Shown here: positions 39,118 to 48,707 of the stretch, piece after piece
How the letters are laid out: each line of letters opens with the position of its first letter
How positions within the stretch are numbered: the first letter of the stretch is position 1
Notes under the pieces: generated by a model
Database searches by the model: none
What the model saw: only the letters and a program-made list of their open reading frames with translations
What the model was told of the DNA's origin: nothing
Made by a program: the position numbers and the translations under genes
Origin: Alexandriicola marinus
Lineage (GTDB): Bacteria > Pseudomonadota > Alphaproteobacteria > Rhodobacterales > Rhodobacteraceae
Length of the DNA: 64,000 nt
Assembly (NCBI RefSeq): GCF_004000435.1
Contig: NZ_RBVZ01000002.1
Span: 798,501-862,500 of the forward strand
Direction: 5' to 3'

Positions 39118-40305
39118 TCATGCATCTCTTAATGCGATCCTGAAGTGGTTATCCCAAGTATGCACTTTGAAACCCTGCACTTGAACTCGTTTAGACCCGT
39201 CTCGCCTCGAATATTCCTCTAAAGTTTTTTTCCATAGATAGCGGTCGGTGACCGGCAGGTAAACGCCCGCATTCCCCAGCGTTTCCCGAAACACCGCCAG
39301 ATCAGAACAGATAACCGGCACGCCGAGGGCCGCTGCTTCGATTGCGGGCAGGCCATAGCCCTCGGCCAGCGATGGAAAAAGAAGGGCCTGCGCCTGTTCA
39401 AGCAGCGTTCGAACCTGACCGTCGGTCAGCCCGCCAAGCTCTGTCACGCGCGGCAATCCGGCATCGAGCCGGGCAAAGACGTCTTCGTTGCGCCAGCCTC
39501 GCCGTCCGCAGATAAAAAGCTGCGGGCCCTTCCCATCGAACTCCTCCCAGATATCGAGAAGGAGGACATGGTTCTTCCGAGGCTCGATTGTGCCGAGAAC
39601 CACGAACAGTGGCCGGGACAGGTCGATCCCATCGGGCAGACGTTCGGCAGCTGGGGCCTCTACACCCAGATGTGCGGCGATGACAGGCGGGCAGCCGTCA
39701 CCCAGATGCCGCAAGATATCAGCCCGGCTGGCCTCCGTCGGGGTGAGGATCCGATCCGCCATCAGAGCCGCCAGTCGCAGCTTGTGCCCGAAGGCATCAA
39801 CACTGCCCGGTCGTTGAAGATCAGGTAGATCCAGCGGGATCGTATCGTGGATCATCACGGTCACCCGGGCATCGGGGACCGTGCGAACCGCCGCAAAGAC
39901 CTGCCGATCGAAATTGCTGTGCCCGACGTTCAGATAGCTGATCCCGGACGGCAGATGCCGTTTCAGCATCCGACCGAGGTTGCGGGGCAGGCAACGCTCA
40001 ATGGCCTGGGCGCGGGCATGGCTCTGACCAGCCTGCCGCGCCCGGTCAAGTTTCAAGGACAGTCGTGACAAGAGGTCGGGCCTGCCCCAGTCTCCGGTCT
40101 TCGTGGCAGCGACAACGGTGTCGAGACCTCGCCTGTCCAGAAGCAGAAATCCAAGGGACGTGCGGACAAGGGCCCAGATCGGGTCACCGCGGGCGGAAAG
40201 CGCTGTCGCATAGGCCAGCTCGACCCGATCCACCCCGGTAAGGCCCCGGCCGGACCGTGAGACAAGTCGTGTCAGATCAAGAAGACGGGGCCGCGCCTCC
40301 GACAT
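39118..40305 (-). CDS. glycosyltransferase family 4 (GT-B fold)
   Basis: A 395-residue GT-B enzyme. The C-terminal half has the family core: LGTIEPRKNHVLLLDIW, GLTDGQVRTLLEQAQALLFPSLAEGYGLPAIEAAALGVPVICSDLAVFRE with the ExxxxxxxE donor site. The N-terminus begins LDLTRLVSRSGRGLTGVDRVELAYA, a pattern seen in rhodobacterial and mannosyltransferase-like proteins. It lies 27 bases after galU and 48 bases before the GT2-like gene on the same strand. It probably adds a sugar from a nucleotide donor to a surface glycan; the sugar is unknown. Confidence 0.88.
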   Translation of the reverse strand: MSEARPRLLDLTRLVSRSGRGLTGVDRVELAYATALSARGDPIWALVRTSLGFLLLDRRGLDTVVAATKTGDWGRPDLLSRLSLKLDRARQAGQSHARAQAIERCLPRNLGRMLKRHLPSGISYLNVGHSNFDRQVFAAVRTVPDARVTVMIHDTIPLDLPDLQRPGSVDAFGHKLRLAALMADRILTPTEASRADILRHLGDGCPPVIAAHLGVEAPAAERLPDGIDLSRPLFVVLGTIEPRKNHVLLLDIWEEFDGKGPQLFICGRRGWRNEDVFARLDAGLPRVTELGGLTDGQVRTLLEQAQALLFPSLAEGYGLPAIEAAALGVPVICSDLAVFRETLGNAGVYLPVTDRYLWKKTLEEYSRRDGSKRVQVQGFKVHTWDNHFRIALRDA

Positions 40306-40332
40306 TGTCAGACCGGCCGGGCAGGATGCGCT

Positions 40333-41226
40333 CTATTGCGCTGCATTCGGCAGGGCCGCCATTTCGGACAGATAATGCGAGAACTCGTCCCGAAGTTCGG
40401 GGCGCGCAAGTCCGAAGGCGACAGTCGCCTGAAGGAAGCCCGCCTTTGAGCCGCAATCGAAACGCTGTCCCCGGAAACGATATCCAAAGACGTCCCGCCC
40501 CTGGTTGATCTCTTCCGCGATGGCGTCGGTCAGCTGCAGCTCGTTGCCGGCCGAGGGCTTGATCTTGTTGAGATTGCGAAGGACCTGAGGGGTCAGGATA
40601 TAGCGCCCGATCACGGCAAGGTTCGACGGCGCGGTTCCGGCCGGGGGCTTTTCGACCATCCCCTTGACCGAAACAACAGAGCCGTGATCCTCGTTCAGGT
40701 CGAGCACGCCGTAGGAAGAAACCTTGACGTCAGGAACCTCCATCGCGGCCACCATCGAGCCGCCGGTTTCGGCATGCGCCTCGACCATTTGCTGAAGGCA
40801 GGGTGTCTCGGCGGCGATCACGTCATCAGGCAGCATCACGGCGAAAGGCTCGTTCCCGATCAGCCGCCGGGCACACCAGACAGCATGGCCAAGCCCCAGC
40901 GGCTTGTGCTGGCGGATATAGGCGATGGCACCGCTGTCCATGTTGGTGGACCTCAGGGTCTCGAGAAGCTCTTCCTTGCCGTCCTGCCGGAGCTTGTTCT
41001 CAAGCTCGGGCGCGTGGTCGAAATAATCCTCGAGAGCAGATTTTCCGCGTGACGTGACGAAGATGAACTCCTTGATCCCGGCGGCGCGCGCCTCGTCAAT
41101 GGCATATTGGATAAGCGGCCGATCGACGAGAGTCATGATTTCCTTGGGGACGGACTTTGTTGCCGGGAGAAACCGAGTCCCCATCCCCGCAACCGGAAAG
41201 ATCGCTTTCGTAACTCTCTTGCGCAT
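40333..41226 (-). CDS. galU: UTP-glucose-1-phosphate uridylyltransferase
   Basis: GalU makes UDP-glucose from UTP and glucose-1-phosphate and feeds the adjoining glycosyltransferases. The 297-residue protein shows FPVAGMGTRFLPATKSVPKEIMTLVDRPLIQYAIDEA (nucleotide loop and the Lys of PKE at the N-terminus), VMLPDDV and VEKPPAG. The start at 41226 is supported by GAGGAA five bases upstream; a frame extending to 41292 is not. It heads the minus-strand chain galU, GT4, GT2, GT14, sulfotransferase. The preceding 139 bases to the next gene presumably contain its promoter. Confidence 0.95.
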   Translation of the reverse strand: MRKRVTKAIFPVAGMGTRFLPATKSVPKEIMTLVDRPLIQYAIDEARAAGIKEFIFVTSRGKSALEDYFDHAPELENKLRQDGKEELLETLRSTNMDSGAIAYIRQHKPLGLGHAVWCARRLIGNEPFAVMLPDDVIAAETPCLQQMVEAHAETGGSMVAAMEVPDVKVSSYGVLDLNEDHGSVVSVKGMVEKPPAGTAPSNLAVIGRYILTPQVLRNLNKIKPSAGNELQLTDAIAEEINQGRDVFGYRFRGQRFDCGSKAGFLQATVAFGLARPELRDEFSHYLSEMAALPNAAQ

Positions 41227-41365
41227 AAAAATTCCTCGCCAGACAATGCTTTCCGCGTAACGACCCTTACTGCTTGCCGCCTTGTCAGGCAATGCACGCG
41301 ACGGCTCTGTTTTTGACTACGCGCAATTAATGGCCTTTCAATGCAACTTTGTTGCAAAAATCAGG

Positions 41366-42586
41366 TCACGGCTCGCGGATTTCGGCCACTCTTGCCACTT
41401 CGCGGTCGATCCGATCCTGGAACCGCCAGTAACGGAATGCCGGATCGCGTCTGTCGGATGCTCCGAACAATCCACCCGACTGAAGCCAGAACCCGTCGGA
41501 GTGAAACACCACCCTGTGCCTGCGGATCGTCGGCGACAGGACAAAGGCACTTACACGGTGACCCTGTCTGACAAGTGATCGCGCCTCGTCCAGGATACGG
41601 GCCGATTGCCATGACCGGCCAGAGACAACGCGGTGCCCTCGTGATGTTGAGGTCGAAAACGGAACAAACCCCGCGTCGCCCTCGGGGATGCTTTCGGGTC
41701 GGGTAAACGGGCGACCCAATCCTGCCTTGCAGCCTTCATCGAAGGATTTCAGAAGCCGACTGACGTCGCGGGGTTCAAGCCGCCCGTCGATCAGGTGACG
41801 ATACAGGCGTTTCGACTGTCGCTCCCGCTCTGCGTCGATCAGGGAGGCGACCTGCGCTTGCTCTGAATGGCGACGCAGAAACGCCGCAACACTTGCCCCG
41901 ATCTCGAACAGTGTCAGCGGGACCCGATCTGCCGTCCGGCGCTTGCTGGCGGTGAAGCCGTGATGCACGACGGCGCGTGGCACGATCGCGGTCACGGCAT
42001 CCTGCGCCGCAAGTCGGAGATTGAGGTCGGTCTCGTCGAGATAGAACCGAAACACGGGGTCAAACCCCCCGTTCATAAGCAAAATGTCCTTGCGAAAGGC
42101 CATGTTCGTGCCTTCAGTCTTGATCGCCTGCCCGGCACTGCCGCGATGAAACTCGGGCTTCGATCCGGTGATCGGCAAGGGCTCTGACGTGGCATCCGCA
42201 AGGGCGACGCGGGCACCCCATTGCAACGAAATCCCGTTGCGGCCGATCACATAGCCGCCTGCCGCAACGGCTGGCGACGCGAAGACCCCGCACAGATGAT
42301 CAAGCCATGTCGGTTCTGGCACCGCATCGTCATCGATGAACGCCACAATGTCGCCTGCCGCCTGCCGGATCCCCAGATTGCGGGCGGCGGAGATGTTCTC
42401 CTCGTCGTAGCGGACAAGCTTGATCCGCCCCGACCACGGTGCCAAGGCCGTCTGGCCTTCGCGATTGGTGACGACGATGATCTCGAAGGTCGGATAGACC
42501 AGCTGCGACAAGCCCGTCAGACAGCGCGTCAGTGCCTGCGGCCGCCCCTGGCTGACCACGACGACGCTGACTGGCGCCAGGGTCAC
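41366..42586 (-). CDS. glycosyltransferase family 2
   Basis: A 406-residue protein with a GT-A domain: PVSVVVVSQGRPQALTRCLTGLSQL, AARNLGIRQAAGDIVAFIDDDAVPEPTW with the DDD metal site, and FDPVFRFYLDETDLNLRLA. The C-terminal third (about residues 270-406) is hydrophilic with an unassigned fold. It starts with GTG at 42586, overlapping the TGA of the kdsB-like gene (GTGA), so the two are translationally coupled. This link to a CMP-sugar synthetase suggests that it could use or act next to a Kdo-type sugar, which is inference only. Confidence 0.87.
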   Translation of the reverse strand: MTLAPVSVVVVSQGRPQALTRCLTGLSQLVYPTFEIIVVTNREGQTALAPWSGRIKLVRYDEENISAARNLGIRQAAGDIVAFIDDDAVPEPTWLDHLCGVFASPAVAAGGYVIGRNGISLQWGARVALADATSEPLPITGSKPEFHRGSAGQAIKTEGTNMAFRKDILLMNGGFDPVFRFYLDETDLNLRLAAQDAVTAIVPRAVVHHGFTASKRRTADRVPLTLFEIGASVAAFLRRHSEQAQVASLIDAERERQSKRLYRHLIDGRLEPRDVSRLLKSFDEGCKAGLGRPFTRPESIPEGDAGFVPFSTSTSRGHRVVSGRSWQSARILDEARSLVRQGHRVSAFVLSPTIRRHRVVFHSDGFWLQSGGLFGASDRRDPAFRYWRFQDRIDREVARVAEIREP

Positions 42587-43380
42587 GCGATCCCCATTTT
42601 CGCCATCATCTTTTCGAGCTTGGGCACGTCCTCGGGATTGTTCAACTCCCAGAACTGACGCCCGCGAGCATCCACCTCGACGCAAAGGACATCGAGACCA
42701 TTTTCGAGAAACCGGAGCTGTTCCAGACCCTCAAGCCGTTCCAAGGGCCCCTGCGGAAGCGTCGCATAGGCGCTCAGGGCATCAGGACGATAGGCGTAAA
42801 CACCGACATGGTGGAAGACAGGCGTGGCTTCCGCGTCGGCATAGCTCTGGCCCATGTAGGGGATGACCTCTTTCGAGAAATAGAGCGCTCGTCCCCCAGC
42901 GCCGAAGACCGCCGTCGTTCCGCCGACCCGGCCGGCACGCCGATCCTCGAGCAGCCCGTTGAGAGCGGCACCTTCGGTGCGCAGGACCGGTGTCGCCATC
43001 TGGGCATCGGACCGGCCCAGCGCCTCGATCAGGGCCTCGATGAACCATGGGGGCGTCAGGGGTGCATCGCCTTGCAGGTTGACGACCATGTCGAAATCGC
43101 CACCCAAAAGGCCCAGCGCTTCCGAGCAGCGTTCGGTCCCATTGCGACATTGATCAGAGGTCCGGATCACCTCGGCCCCGAACCCCTGACAATGCTGATC
43201 TATCCTGTCGTCATCCGTTGCGATCACGACACGGCTCACGCCCTGCACCTCTTGCGCGACGTTCCAGGTTCTCTGGATCAGGCTGAGCGCCACGCCCTGC
43301 GCGCCACGCAACTCGACCAGTGGTTTGCCGGGATACCTGACAGAGGCATACCTCGCGGGGATGACGATCAGAACAGACAT
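42583..43380 (-). CDS. kdsB: KdsB-like CMP-sugar cytidylyltransferase
   Basis: The KdsB family activates Kdo with CTP to CMP-Kdo. The 265-residue protein starts LIVIPARYASVRYPGKPL, with the conserved nucleotide-binding RYxSxRxPGKPL set, and has NLQGDAPLTPP, FHHVGVYAYR and LEGLEQLRFLENG. Two family positions differ: the usual QGDEP is QGDAP and FSR is FSK. It may therefore handle a variant sugar such as an amino-Kdo. The ATG at 43380 is five bases after the cysQ stop; the longer frame to 43539 lies inside cysQ and is rejected. It is coupled to the GT2 gene by GTGA. Confidence 0.85.
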   Translation of the reverse strand: MSVLIVIPARYASVRYPGKPLVELRGAQGVALSLIQRTWNVAQEVQGVSRVVIATDDDRIDQHCQGFGAEVIRTSDQCRNGTERCSEALGLLGGDFDMVVNLQGDAPLTPPWFIEALIEALGRSDAQMATPVLRTEGAALNGLLEDRRAGRVGGTTAVFGAGGRALYFSKEVIPYMGQSYADAEATPVFHHVGVYAYRPDALSAYATLPQGPLERLEGLEQLRFLENGLDVLCVEVDARGRQFWELNNPEDVPKLEKMMAKMGIA

Positions 43381-43385
43381 CCGGG

Positions 43386-44186
43386 TCAGGCGGGCTTGAG
43401 CTCGACCCCGGGCGCATAGGCGATGAAGAACGGATTTGCGAACCCGTCCTTGCCGTATTGCAGGGGTGTGTGATCGTCGAAACGCACGACATGGCCACCG
43501 GCGCCACGCAGAACGGCGTCCGCAGCGGCGGTGTCCCATTCCATCGTCCGGCCGAGACGGGGATAAAGGTCCGCCTCACCTGCCGCGATCAGGCAGAATT
43601 TCATCGAGGAACCGGCGCTCGTCATATCCTTGACGCCATATTTCCCGATGTAATCGTCCGTCGCCTGATCCCGGTGGGATTTCGACGCCACGACCATCAG
43701 GGCCGCGTTGTCGGGCGCCGTGTTCACGCTGATCGGACGCTGTTCGCCGACGACATCAACGGACTGATCCCCGATCTCTTCGACGGTCTGACCATCGGGG
43801 AGGGTGTAGAACAACCGGTTCTTGGCCGGCGCGTAAACGACACCCCGTGTCGGAACGCCGTTCTCGACATAGGCGATGTTGACCGTGAAATCGCCGCGGC
43901 GCTGGATGAATTCCTTGGTGCCGTCGAGCGGATCCACAATCAGGAAGGTCGAGACGGCCTGTCCGTGGCTGTCGGCCTGTTCCTCGGTGACAAGGGCGAC
44001 ATCGGGAAATGCCGCGCGCAGACCAGCCGAAATAATGGCATCCGCCGCCTCGTCAGCCGCTGTCACGGGGCTTTCATCGCTCTTGACCTTCACGTCGAAA
44101 TCATCGGCGTTGTAGATCTCCATGATCTTTTCGCCGCCAAGCAGCGCCAAATTCCGCAACACGTCCATCAAAGTGTCGTAATTCAT
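43386..44186 (-). CDS. cysQ: 3'(2'),5'-bisphosphate nucleotidase
   Basis: CysQ hydrolyses PAP (3'-phosphoadenosine 5'-phosphate) to AMP, removing the product of PAPS-using sulfotransferases. The 266-residue protein has the inositol-phosphatase-type metal sites: DESPVTAADEAAD, TEEQ, VDPLDGTKEFIQRRGDFTVNIA and EWDTAAADAVLRGAGG. The ATG at 44186 has AGAGG six bases upstream; a TTG directly before it is less likely. It is the first gene of cysQ-kdsB-GT2 and divergent from the export permease. The nearby sulfotransferase makes its placement meaningful. Confidence 0.93.
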   Translation of the reverse strand: MNYDTLMDVLRNLALLGGEKIMEIYNADDFDVKVKSDESPVTAADEAADAIISAGLRAAFPDVALVTEEQADSHGQAVSTFLIVDPLDGTKEFIQRRGDFTVNIAYVENGVPTRGVVYAPAKNRLFYTLPDGQTVEEIGDQSVDVVGEQRPISVNTAPDNAALMVVASKSHRDQATDDYIGKYGVKDMTSAGSSMKFCLIAAGEADLYPRLGRTMEWDTAAADAVLRGAGGHVVRFDDHTPLQYGKDGFANPFFIAYAPGVELKPA

Positions 44187-44379
44187 CAATAACCTCTTTT
44201 AGATTTTGCCCGGTCAAGGCGAATTTGTTGATCTGTGGTTTCGCGCTCCTTATGGTGCGAGCTTGGTATTTCGGCAAGGAATTCATGCAAGACCGGGCTG
44301 CCGCACGGCGTATGCGTTGACCGATGCGGGGGATGAACGGGATGCGGCGCACTGATGCCGCGAAAACGGGCAGGTTGGA

Positions 44380-45201
44380 ATGTTGGATCTTTCTGGCAGA
44401 CAAAGGCGCAGGCGCGGTATTCTTCCGATCCTTGACCTGATCTACCACAGCACCGTCCGGAACATCCGCAAGACCCACCGAAATGCGCTGGCCGGTCTGT
44501 TTCTGGATATCCTTCAGACGCTGGTCTTTGTCGCCGCATTCTTCATGATGTTCTCGATCCTCGGAATGCGCGGAAGCGCGATCCGGGGCGATTTCATGCT
44601 TTACCTGATGTCGGGCATCTTCCTGTTTCTTCTGCATACAAAGACGGTCGCCGCCGTCGTCAGGGCAGAGGGTCCGACCTCGTCGATGATGCAGCATGCG
44701 CCGCTGAACACGATGATCACGATCAGTGCCGCTGCCCTTGGCACATTGTATCTTCAGCTGCTGTCGCTTTTCGTGATCCTGTTCTTCTACCATGTCATCG
44801 TCACGCCGATCGAAATCTACCACCCGATCGGTGCGATGGGCATGGTCCTTCTGGCATGGGTCTGCGGCATCGGGGTCGGCATGTTGTTCATGGCGATGCG
44901 GCCCTGGGCGCCCGATTTCGTCACGATCGCCACATCGATCTATTCGCGGGCCAACATGATCGCCTCGGGCAAGATGTTCGTGGCCAATTCGCTGCCGGGC
45001 TACATGCTGGTGATGTTCGCGTGGAACCCGCTGTTCCATATCATTGATCAGTGTCGCGGGTTCGTTTTTATAAACTACAACCCGCATTTCACGTCGATCA
45101 GCTATCCGATCTGGATGTCGCTGCTGTTCCTGATGCTTGGACTGATGGGCGAGTTCTACACCCGCAAACGCGCCTCGGCGAGCTGGGGCGCAACACGGTA
45201 A
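44380..45201 (+). CDS. ABC-2 type polysaccharide export permease (KpsM/Wzm-like)
   Basis: A 273-residue inner-membrane protein with about six segments, typical of permeases that export capsule or O-antigen: LDLIYHSTVRNIRKTHRNALAGLFLDILQTLVFVAAFF, LYLMSGIFLFLLHTKT, LYLQLLSLFVILFFYHVIV, FVANSLPGYMLVMFAWNPLFHIIDQCRGFVFINYNPH. The NPLFHII motif is a mark of KpsM/Wzm. Its partner ATPase (KpsT/Wzt) is not adjacent and not in the window. It is divergent from cysQ (193-base gap). It probably moves the glycan made by the neighbouring genes. Confidence 0.88.
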   Translation: MLDLSGRQRRRRGILPILDLIYHSTVRNIRKTHRNALAGLFLDILQTLVFVAAFFMMFSILGMRGSAIRGDFMLYLMSGIFLFLLHTKTVAAVVRAEGPTSSMMQHAPLNTMITISAAALGTLYLQLLSLFVILFFYHVIVTPIEIYHPIGAMGMVLLAWVCGIGVGMLFMAMRPWAPDFVTIATSIYSRANMIASGKMFVANSLPGYMLVMFAWNPLFHIIDQCRGFVFINYNPHFTSISYPIWMSLLFLMLGLMGEFYTRKRASASWGATR

Positions 45202-45516
45202 TTGCCCAAAGGGCGATCCCACTGAAGAACATCCTGGCCCGCCTGATGATCCCGGGCAGACCAAACGCGATGGCACGCCCTTTCCTGACAAAAGAGGTCG
45301 AACCTGCCAGATGCCATCCCCGCTGCCGGCGTTTGTGGCAGATAGTCAAAAAGAGATTGGTTTTGCTGTCACGAGCCCTTTTCGTGCGCTTGCAGCGACT
45401 GGGACTGCTCCCTATATACCCAACGATCGGCGCTGAGGCGCCACATTGAAGCCATTGGATCGGATGCCGGAACGGGTCCGCTCCGCTCAAACCGCCTGAA
45501 GAGAGGGATTTGAACT
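45202..45516. other. dnaK upstream region
   Basis: A 315-base gap with no supported gene. It contains the heat-shock-type promoter described separately at 45389-45418 and a purine-rich ribosome-binding site (GAAGAGAGGGA) before dnaK. No CIRCE inverted repeat was seen. Confidence 0.5.
45389..45418 (+). promoter_or_regulatory. putative RpoH (sigma-32) promoter of dnaK
   Basis: CTTG (45389-45392) is separated by 18 bases from CCTATATA (45411-45418), which matches the alphaproteobacterial heat-shock pattern CTTG...CYTATNT. The dnaK ATG is about 100 bases downstream. Confidence 0.5.
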
Positions 45517-47421
45517 ATGGGAAAAGTAATCGGTATTGACCTTGGTACGACGAACTCCTGCGTCGCCATCATGGACGGCTCCAAGCCTCGGGTCATCGAG
45601 AACGCCGAAGGCGCCCGGACGACACCGTCCATCGTGGCCTTCACCGAAGAAGAGCGGCTTGTCGGCCAGCCTGCAAAACGTCAGGCCGTCACCAACCCGG
45701 ACAACACGATCTTCGCAGTCAAGCGCCTGATCGGTCGCCGTTTCGACGACAGCGACATCGAGAAGGACAAGAAGAACCTTCCGTTTGACGTCATCAACGG
45801 CGGCAACGGCGACGCATGGGTCGAAGCCCGCGGGGAGAAATACAGCCCCAGCCAGATTTCCGCCTTCATCCTGCAAAAAATGAAGGAAACCGCCGAGAGC
45901 TATCTTGGCGAGGAGGTTACGCAGGCCGTCATCACCGTGCCTGCCTATTTCAACGACGCTCAGCGTCAGGCCACGAAAGATGCGGGCAAGATCGCCGGCC
46001 TCGAAGTTCTGCGGATCATCAACGAACCGACAGCAGCCGCGCTTGCCTATGGCCTCGACAAGAAAGACAGCAAGACCATTGCCGTCTATGACCTTGGCGG
46101 CGGCACTTTCGACGTCACGATCCTCGAGATCGACGACGGTCTGTTCGAAGTCAAATCCACCAACGGCGACACGTTCCTCGGCGGTGAAGACTTCGACATG
46201 CGGATCGTCAACTACCTCGCCGACGAGTTCAAGAAAGAGAACCAGGTCGATCTGACGAAGGACAAGATGGCCCTTCAGCGCCTGAAGGAAGCTGCCGAAA
46301 AGGCCAAGATCGAACTGTCGAGCTCGAGCCAGACCGAAATCAACCAGCCCTTCATCTCGATGGGGTCGAACGGGCAGCCGCTTCACCTCGTGATGAAGCT
46401 GACCCGCGCCAAGCTGGAAAGCCTGGTCGGCGATCTGATCAAGAATTCGATCGCACCGTGCAAGGCCGCCCTCAAGGATGCGGGCCTGTCGGTCGGTGAC
46501 GTGGACGAGGTTGTCCTTGTCGGCGGCATGACCCGGATGCCCCGGGTCAAGGAAGAAGTCTCGAAGTTCTTCGGAAAAGAGCCCCATCAGGGCGTGAACC
46601 CCGATGAGGTCGTGGCTCTTGGTGCCGCCATTCAGGCAGGTGTCCTTCAGGGTGACGTGAAGGACGTTGTCCTTCTCGACGTGACGCCGCTGTCCCTTGG
46701 TATCGAGACGCTGGGTGGCGTGTTCACCCGCCTGATCGACCGCAACACGACGATCCCGACGAAGAAGAGCCAGATCTTCTCGACCGCCGAGGACAACCAG
46801 AACGCCGTGACGATCCGGGTGTTCCAGGGCGAACGCGAGATGGCGGCCGACAACAAGATGCTGGGTCAGTTCAACCTCGAAGACATCCCGCCGGCACCGC
46901 GCGGCATGCCCCAGATCGAGGTGACCTTCGACATCGATGCGAACGGCATCGTCTCTGTCGGCGCCAAGGACAAGGCGACCGGCAAGGAGCAGACGATCAC
47001 GATCCAGGCGTCGGGCGGTCTGTCGGACGACGAGATCGACCAGATGGTCAAGGACGCCGAGGCCAACGCGGAAGCCGACAAGGCCCGCAAGGAGCTTGTC
47101 GAGGCACGGAACCAGGCCGAAAGCCTGATCCATTCCACAGAGAAGTCGATGGAAGAGCATGGCGACAAGGTCGATCCGTCGACGATCGAGGCGATCGAGC
47201 TTGCCATTGCAGCGCTGAAGGACGAGCTGGACGGCGACAATCCCGAGAAGATCAAATCGGGCATCCAGAACGTGACCGAAGCCGCGATGCGGCTTGGCGA
47301 AGCGATTTACAAGGCCAGCCAGGACGAGGGCGAAGAAGCGACGCCCGCGGACGAGCCCTCGGATGAAGATACGATCGTCGATGCCGATTTCGAGGATATC
47401 GATGACGACAAGCGGAGCTAA
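45517..47421 (+). CDS. dnaK: molecular chaperone DnaK (Hsp70)
   Basis: DnaK folds and protects proteins in an ATP-dependent cycle with DnaJ and GrpE. The 634-residue length is standard. ATPase signatures are complete: [12 protein letters not shown] near the N-terminus, [16 protein letters not shown], and [14 protein letters not shown], followed by the linker [14 protein letters not shown], the substrate-binding domain and an acidic C-terminus ([20 protein letters not shown]). AGAGAGGG precedes the ATG. dnaJ follows after 85 bases that contain a hairpin. grpE is not in the window. Confidence 0.98.
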   Translation: MGKVIGIDLGTTNSCVAIMDGSKPRVIENAEGARTTPSIVAFTEEERLVGQPAKRQAVTNPDNTIFAVKRLIGRRFDDSDIEKDKKNLPFDVINGGNGDAWVEARGEKYSPSQISAFILQKMKETAESYLGEEVTQAVITVPAYFNDAQRQATKDAGKIAGLEVLRIINEPTAAALAYGLDKKDSKTIAVYDLGGGTFDVTILEIDDGLFEVKSTNGDTFLGGEDFDMRIVNYLADEFKKENQVDLTKDKMALQRLKEAAEKAKIELSSSSQTEINQPFISMGSNGQPLHLVMKLTRAKLESLVGDLIKNSIAPCKAALKDAGLSVGDVDEVVLVGGMTRMPRVKEEVSKFFGKEPHQGVNPDEVVALGAAIQAGVLQGDVKDVVLLDVTPLSLGIETLGGVFTRLIDRNTTIPTKKSQIFSTAEDNQNAVTIRVFQGEREMAADNKMLGQFNLEDIPPAPRGMPQIEVTFDIDANGIVSVGAKDKATGKEQTITIQASGGLSDDEIDQMVKDAEANAEADKARKELVEARNQAESLIHSTEKSMEEHGDKVDPSTIEAIELAIAALKDELDGDNPEKIKSGIQNVTEAAMRLGEAIYKASQDEGEEATPADEPSDEDTIVDADFEDIDDDKRS

Positions 47422-47443
47422 GCTCCGGGTGTAACCAAGAGAC

Positions 47444-47484
47444 AGGCCGGCCCCGCCGCTGAAAGGTGTCTGGGCCGGCCTTTC
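47444..47484 (+). terminator. hairpin between dnaK and dnaJ
   Basis: Ten-base arms AGGCCGGCCC (47444-47453) and GGGCCGGCCT (47472-47481) with a short T-run after. It could act as a partial terminator that lowers dnaJ relative to dnaK. Confidence 0.65.
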
Positions 47485-47506
47485 CGTCTCGGAAGGGAAT
47501 CCTCGC

Positions 47507-48655
47507 ATGTCCAAACGCGATTATTACGAAGTTCTCGGAATTTCCAGGGGCGCGAATGCGGACGAGATCAAGAAGGCCTACCGCCAGAAGGCGAAAGAGC
47601 TTCACCCCGACCGCAACGCCGACAATCCCGAATCCGAGGCCCAGTTCAAAGAAGCGAACGAGGCCTACGAAGTTCTGAAAGATGCCGACAAGAAAGCGGC
47701 CTATGACCGCTTTGGTCATGCCGCTTTCGAAGGTGGCATGGGCGGCGGTGGACGACCGGGCGGCGGGTTCCGCGGCCAGGGCGATTTCGCCTCTGCCTTC
47801 TCTGATGTGTTCGACGACCTGTTCGGCGACATCATGGGCGGCGGACGCGGCGGCGGACGAAACCGTGCCTCGCGCGGCAGTGACCTGCGTTACAATCTGC
47901 GCATCACCCTCGAAGAGGCCTATGCAGGCCTCCACAAGACAATCAACGTCCCCTCCTCGGTCGCATGCACATCCTGTAGCGGAACCGGCGCAGAGGGCGG
48001 CGCAGAACCACAGACCTGCCCCACGTGCTCCGGCATGGGCAAGGTGCGGGCACAGCAGGGATTCTTTACCGTCGAGCGGACCTGCCCCACCTGCAACGGC
48101 ATGGGCCAGACGATCAAGAACCCGTGCAAGGAATGCCACGGCGCAGGCCGGGTCGAAAAAGAGCGCGCTTTGTCGGTCAACATCCCCGCGGGCGTCGAAA
48201 CCGGCACGCGGATCCGGCTCGCTGGCGAAGGCGAGGCCGGTATGCGCGGCGGGCCGTCGGGCGATCTCTATATCTTCATCGAGGTTCGCGAACACACCCT
48301 GTTCAAGCGGGATGGAACGAACCTCTTTTGCCGTGTCCCCGTTTCGATGGCATCGGCGGCCCTTGGCGGCGATATCGAAGTGCCCACGATCGATGGCGGC
48401 AAGAGCCGGGTGAAGATCCCCGAAGGAAGCCAGTCTGGTCGTCAGATGCGCTTGCGCGGCAAGGGCATGCCCGCGATCCGCAGTTCCGAGGTCGGTGACA
48501 TGTTCATCGAGCTGGCAGTCGAGACTCCGGTCAATCTGACATCCCGGCAAAAAGAACTTCTGCGTGAATTCGAGGATCTGAGCGCCGAGAACAATCCGCA
48601 AAGCGCGGGCTTCTTTTCCTCGGTCAAGAATTTCTGGGATTCGATGAAGGGCTGA
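47507..48655 (+). CDS. dnaJ: chaperone DnaJ (Hsp40)
   Basis: DnaJ stimulates DnaK ATPase and presents unfolded proteins. The 382-residue protein has a J domain (residues 1-70, with the HPD motif in [10 protein letters not shown]), a Gly/Phe-rich linker (about 76-125), and four zinc-binding repeats [24 protein letters not shown] and CKECHGAG, followed by the C-terminal peptide-binding domain. It is thus a class I DnaJ. It is 85 bases from dnaK, which suggests an operon with the hairpin between. Confidence 0.97.
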   Translation: MSKRDYYEVLGISRGANADEIKKAYRQKAKELHPDRNADNPESEAQFKEANEAYEVLKDADKKAAYDRFGHAAFEGGMGGGGRPGGGFRGQGDFASAFSDVFDDLFGDIMGGGRGGGRNRASRGSDLRYNLRITLEEAYAGLHKTINVPSSVACTSCSGTGAEGGAEPQTCPTCSGMGKVRAQQGFFTVERTCPTCNGMGQTIKNPCKECHGAGRVEKERALSVNIPAGVETGTRIRLAGEGEAGMRGGPSGDLYIFIEVREHTLFKRDGTNLFCRVPVSMASAALGGDIEVPTIDGGKSRVKIPEGSQSGRQMRLRGKGMPAIRSSEVGDMFIELAVETPVNLTSRQKELLREFEDLSAENNPQSAGFFSSVKNFWDSMKG

Positions 48656-48692
48656 CCTTATGGGACGGCGCACGCCGCGCGCCGGTCCGCCG

Positions 48693-48707
48693 TTAACCTT
48701 GCAGTAA
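48693..48707 (+). promoter_or_regulatory. CtrA-box-like sequence upstream of radC
   Basis: TTAA (48693-48696), seven bases, then GTAA (48704-48707) resembles the CtrA consensus TTAA-N7-TTAA with one mismatch. It lies 25 bases before the radC ATG. Short AT motifs stand out in this GC-rich sequence but can also occur by chance. Confidence 0.25.

Noticed and set aside
45202-45516. CIRCE element before dnaK
   Set aside because: No TTAGCACTC-type inverted repeat is present; the heat-shock-sigma-type promoter explains the region better.
45487-47514. 675-codon open frame antisense to dnaK
   Set aside because: It is the mirror of a certain gene in GC-rich DNA. Its peptide is the Leu/Asp/Arg/Val-rich type made by reading such genes backwards, and it has no motifs.
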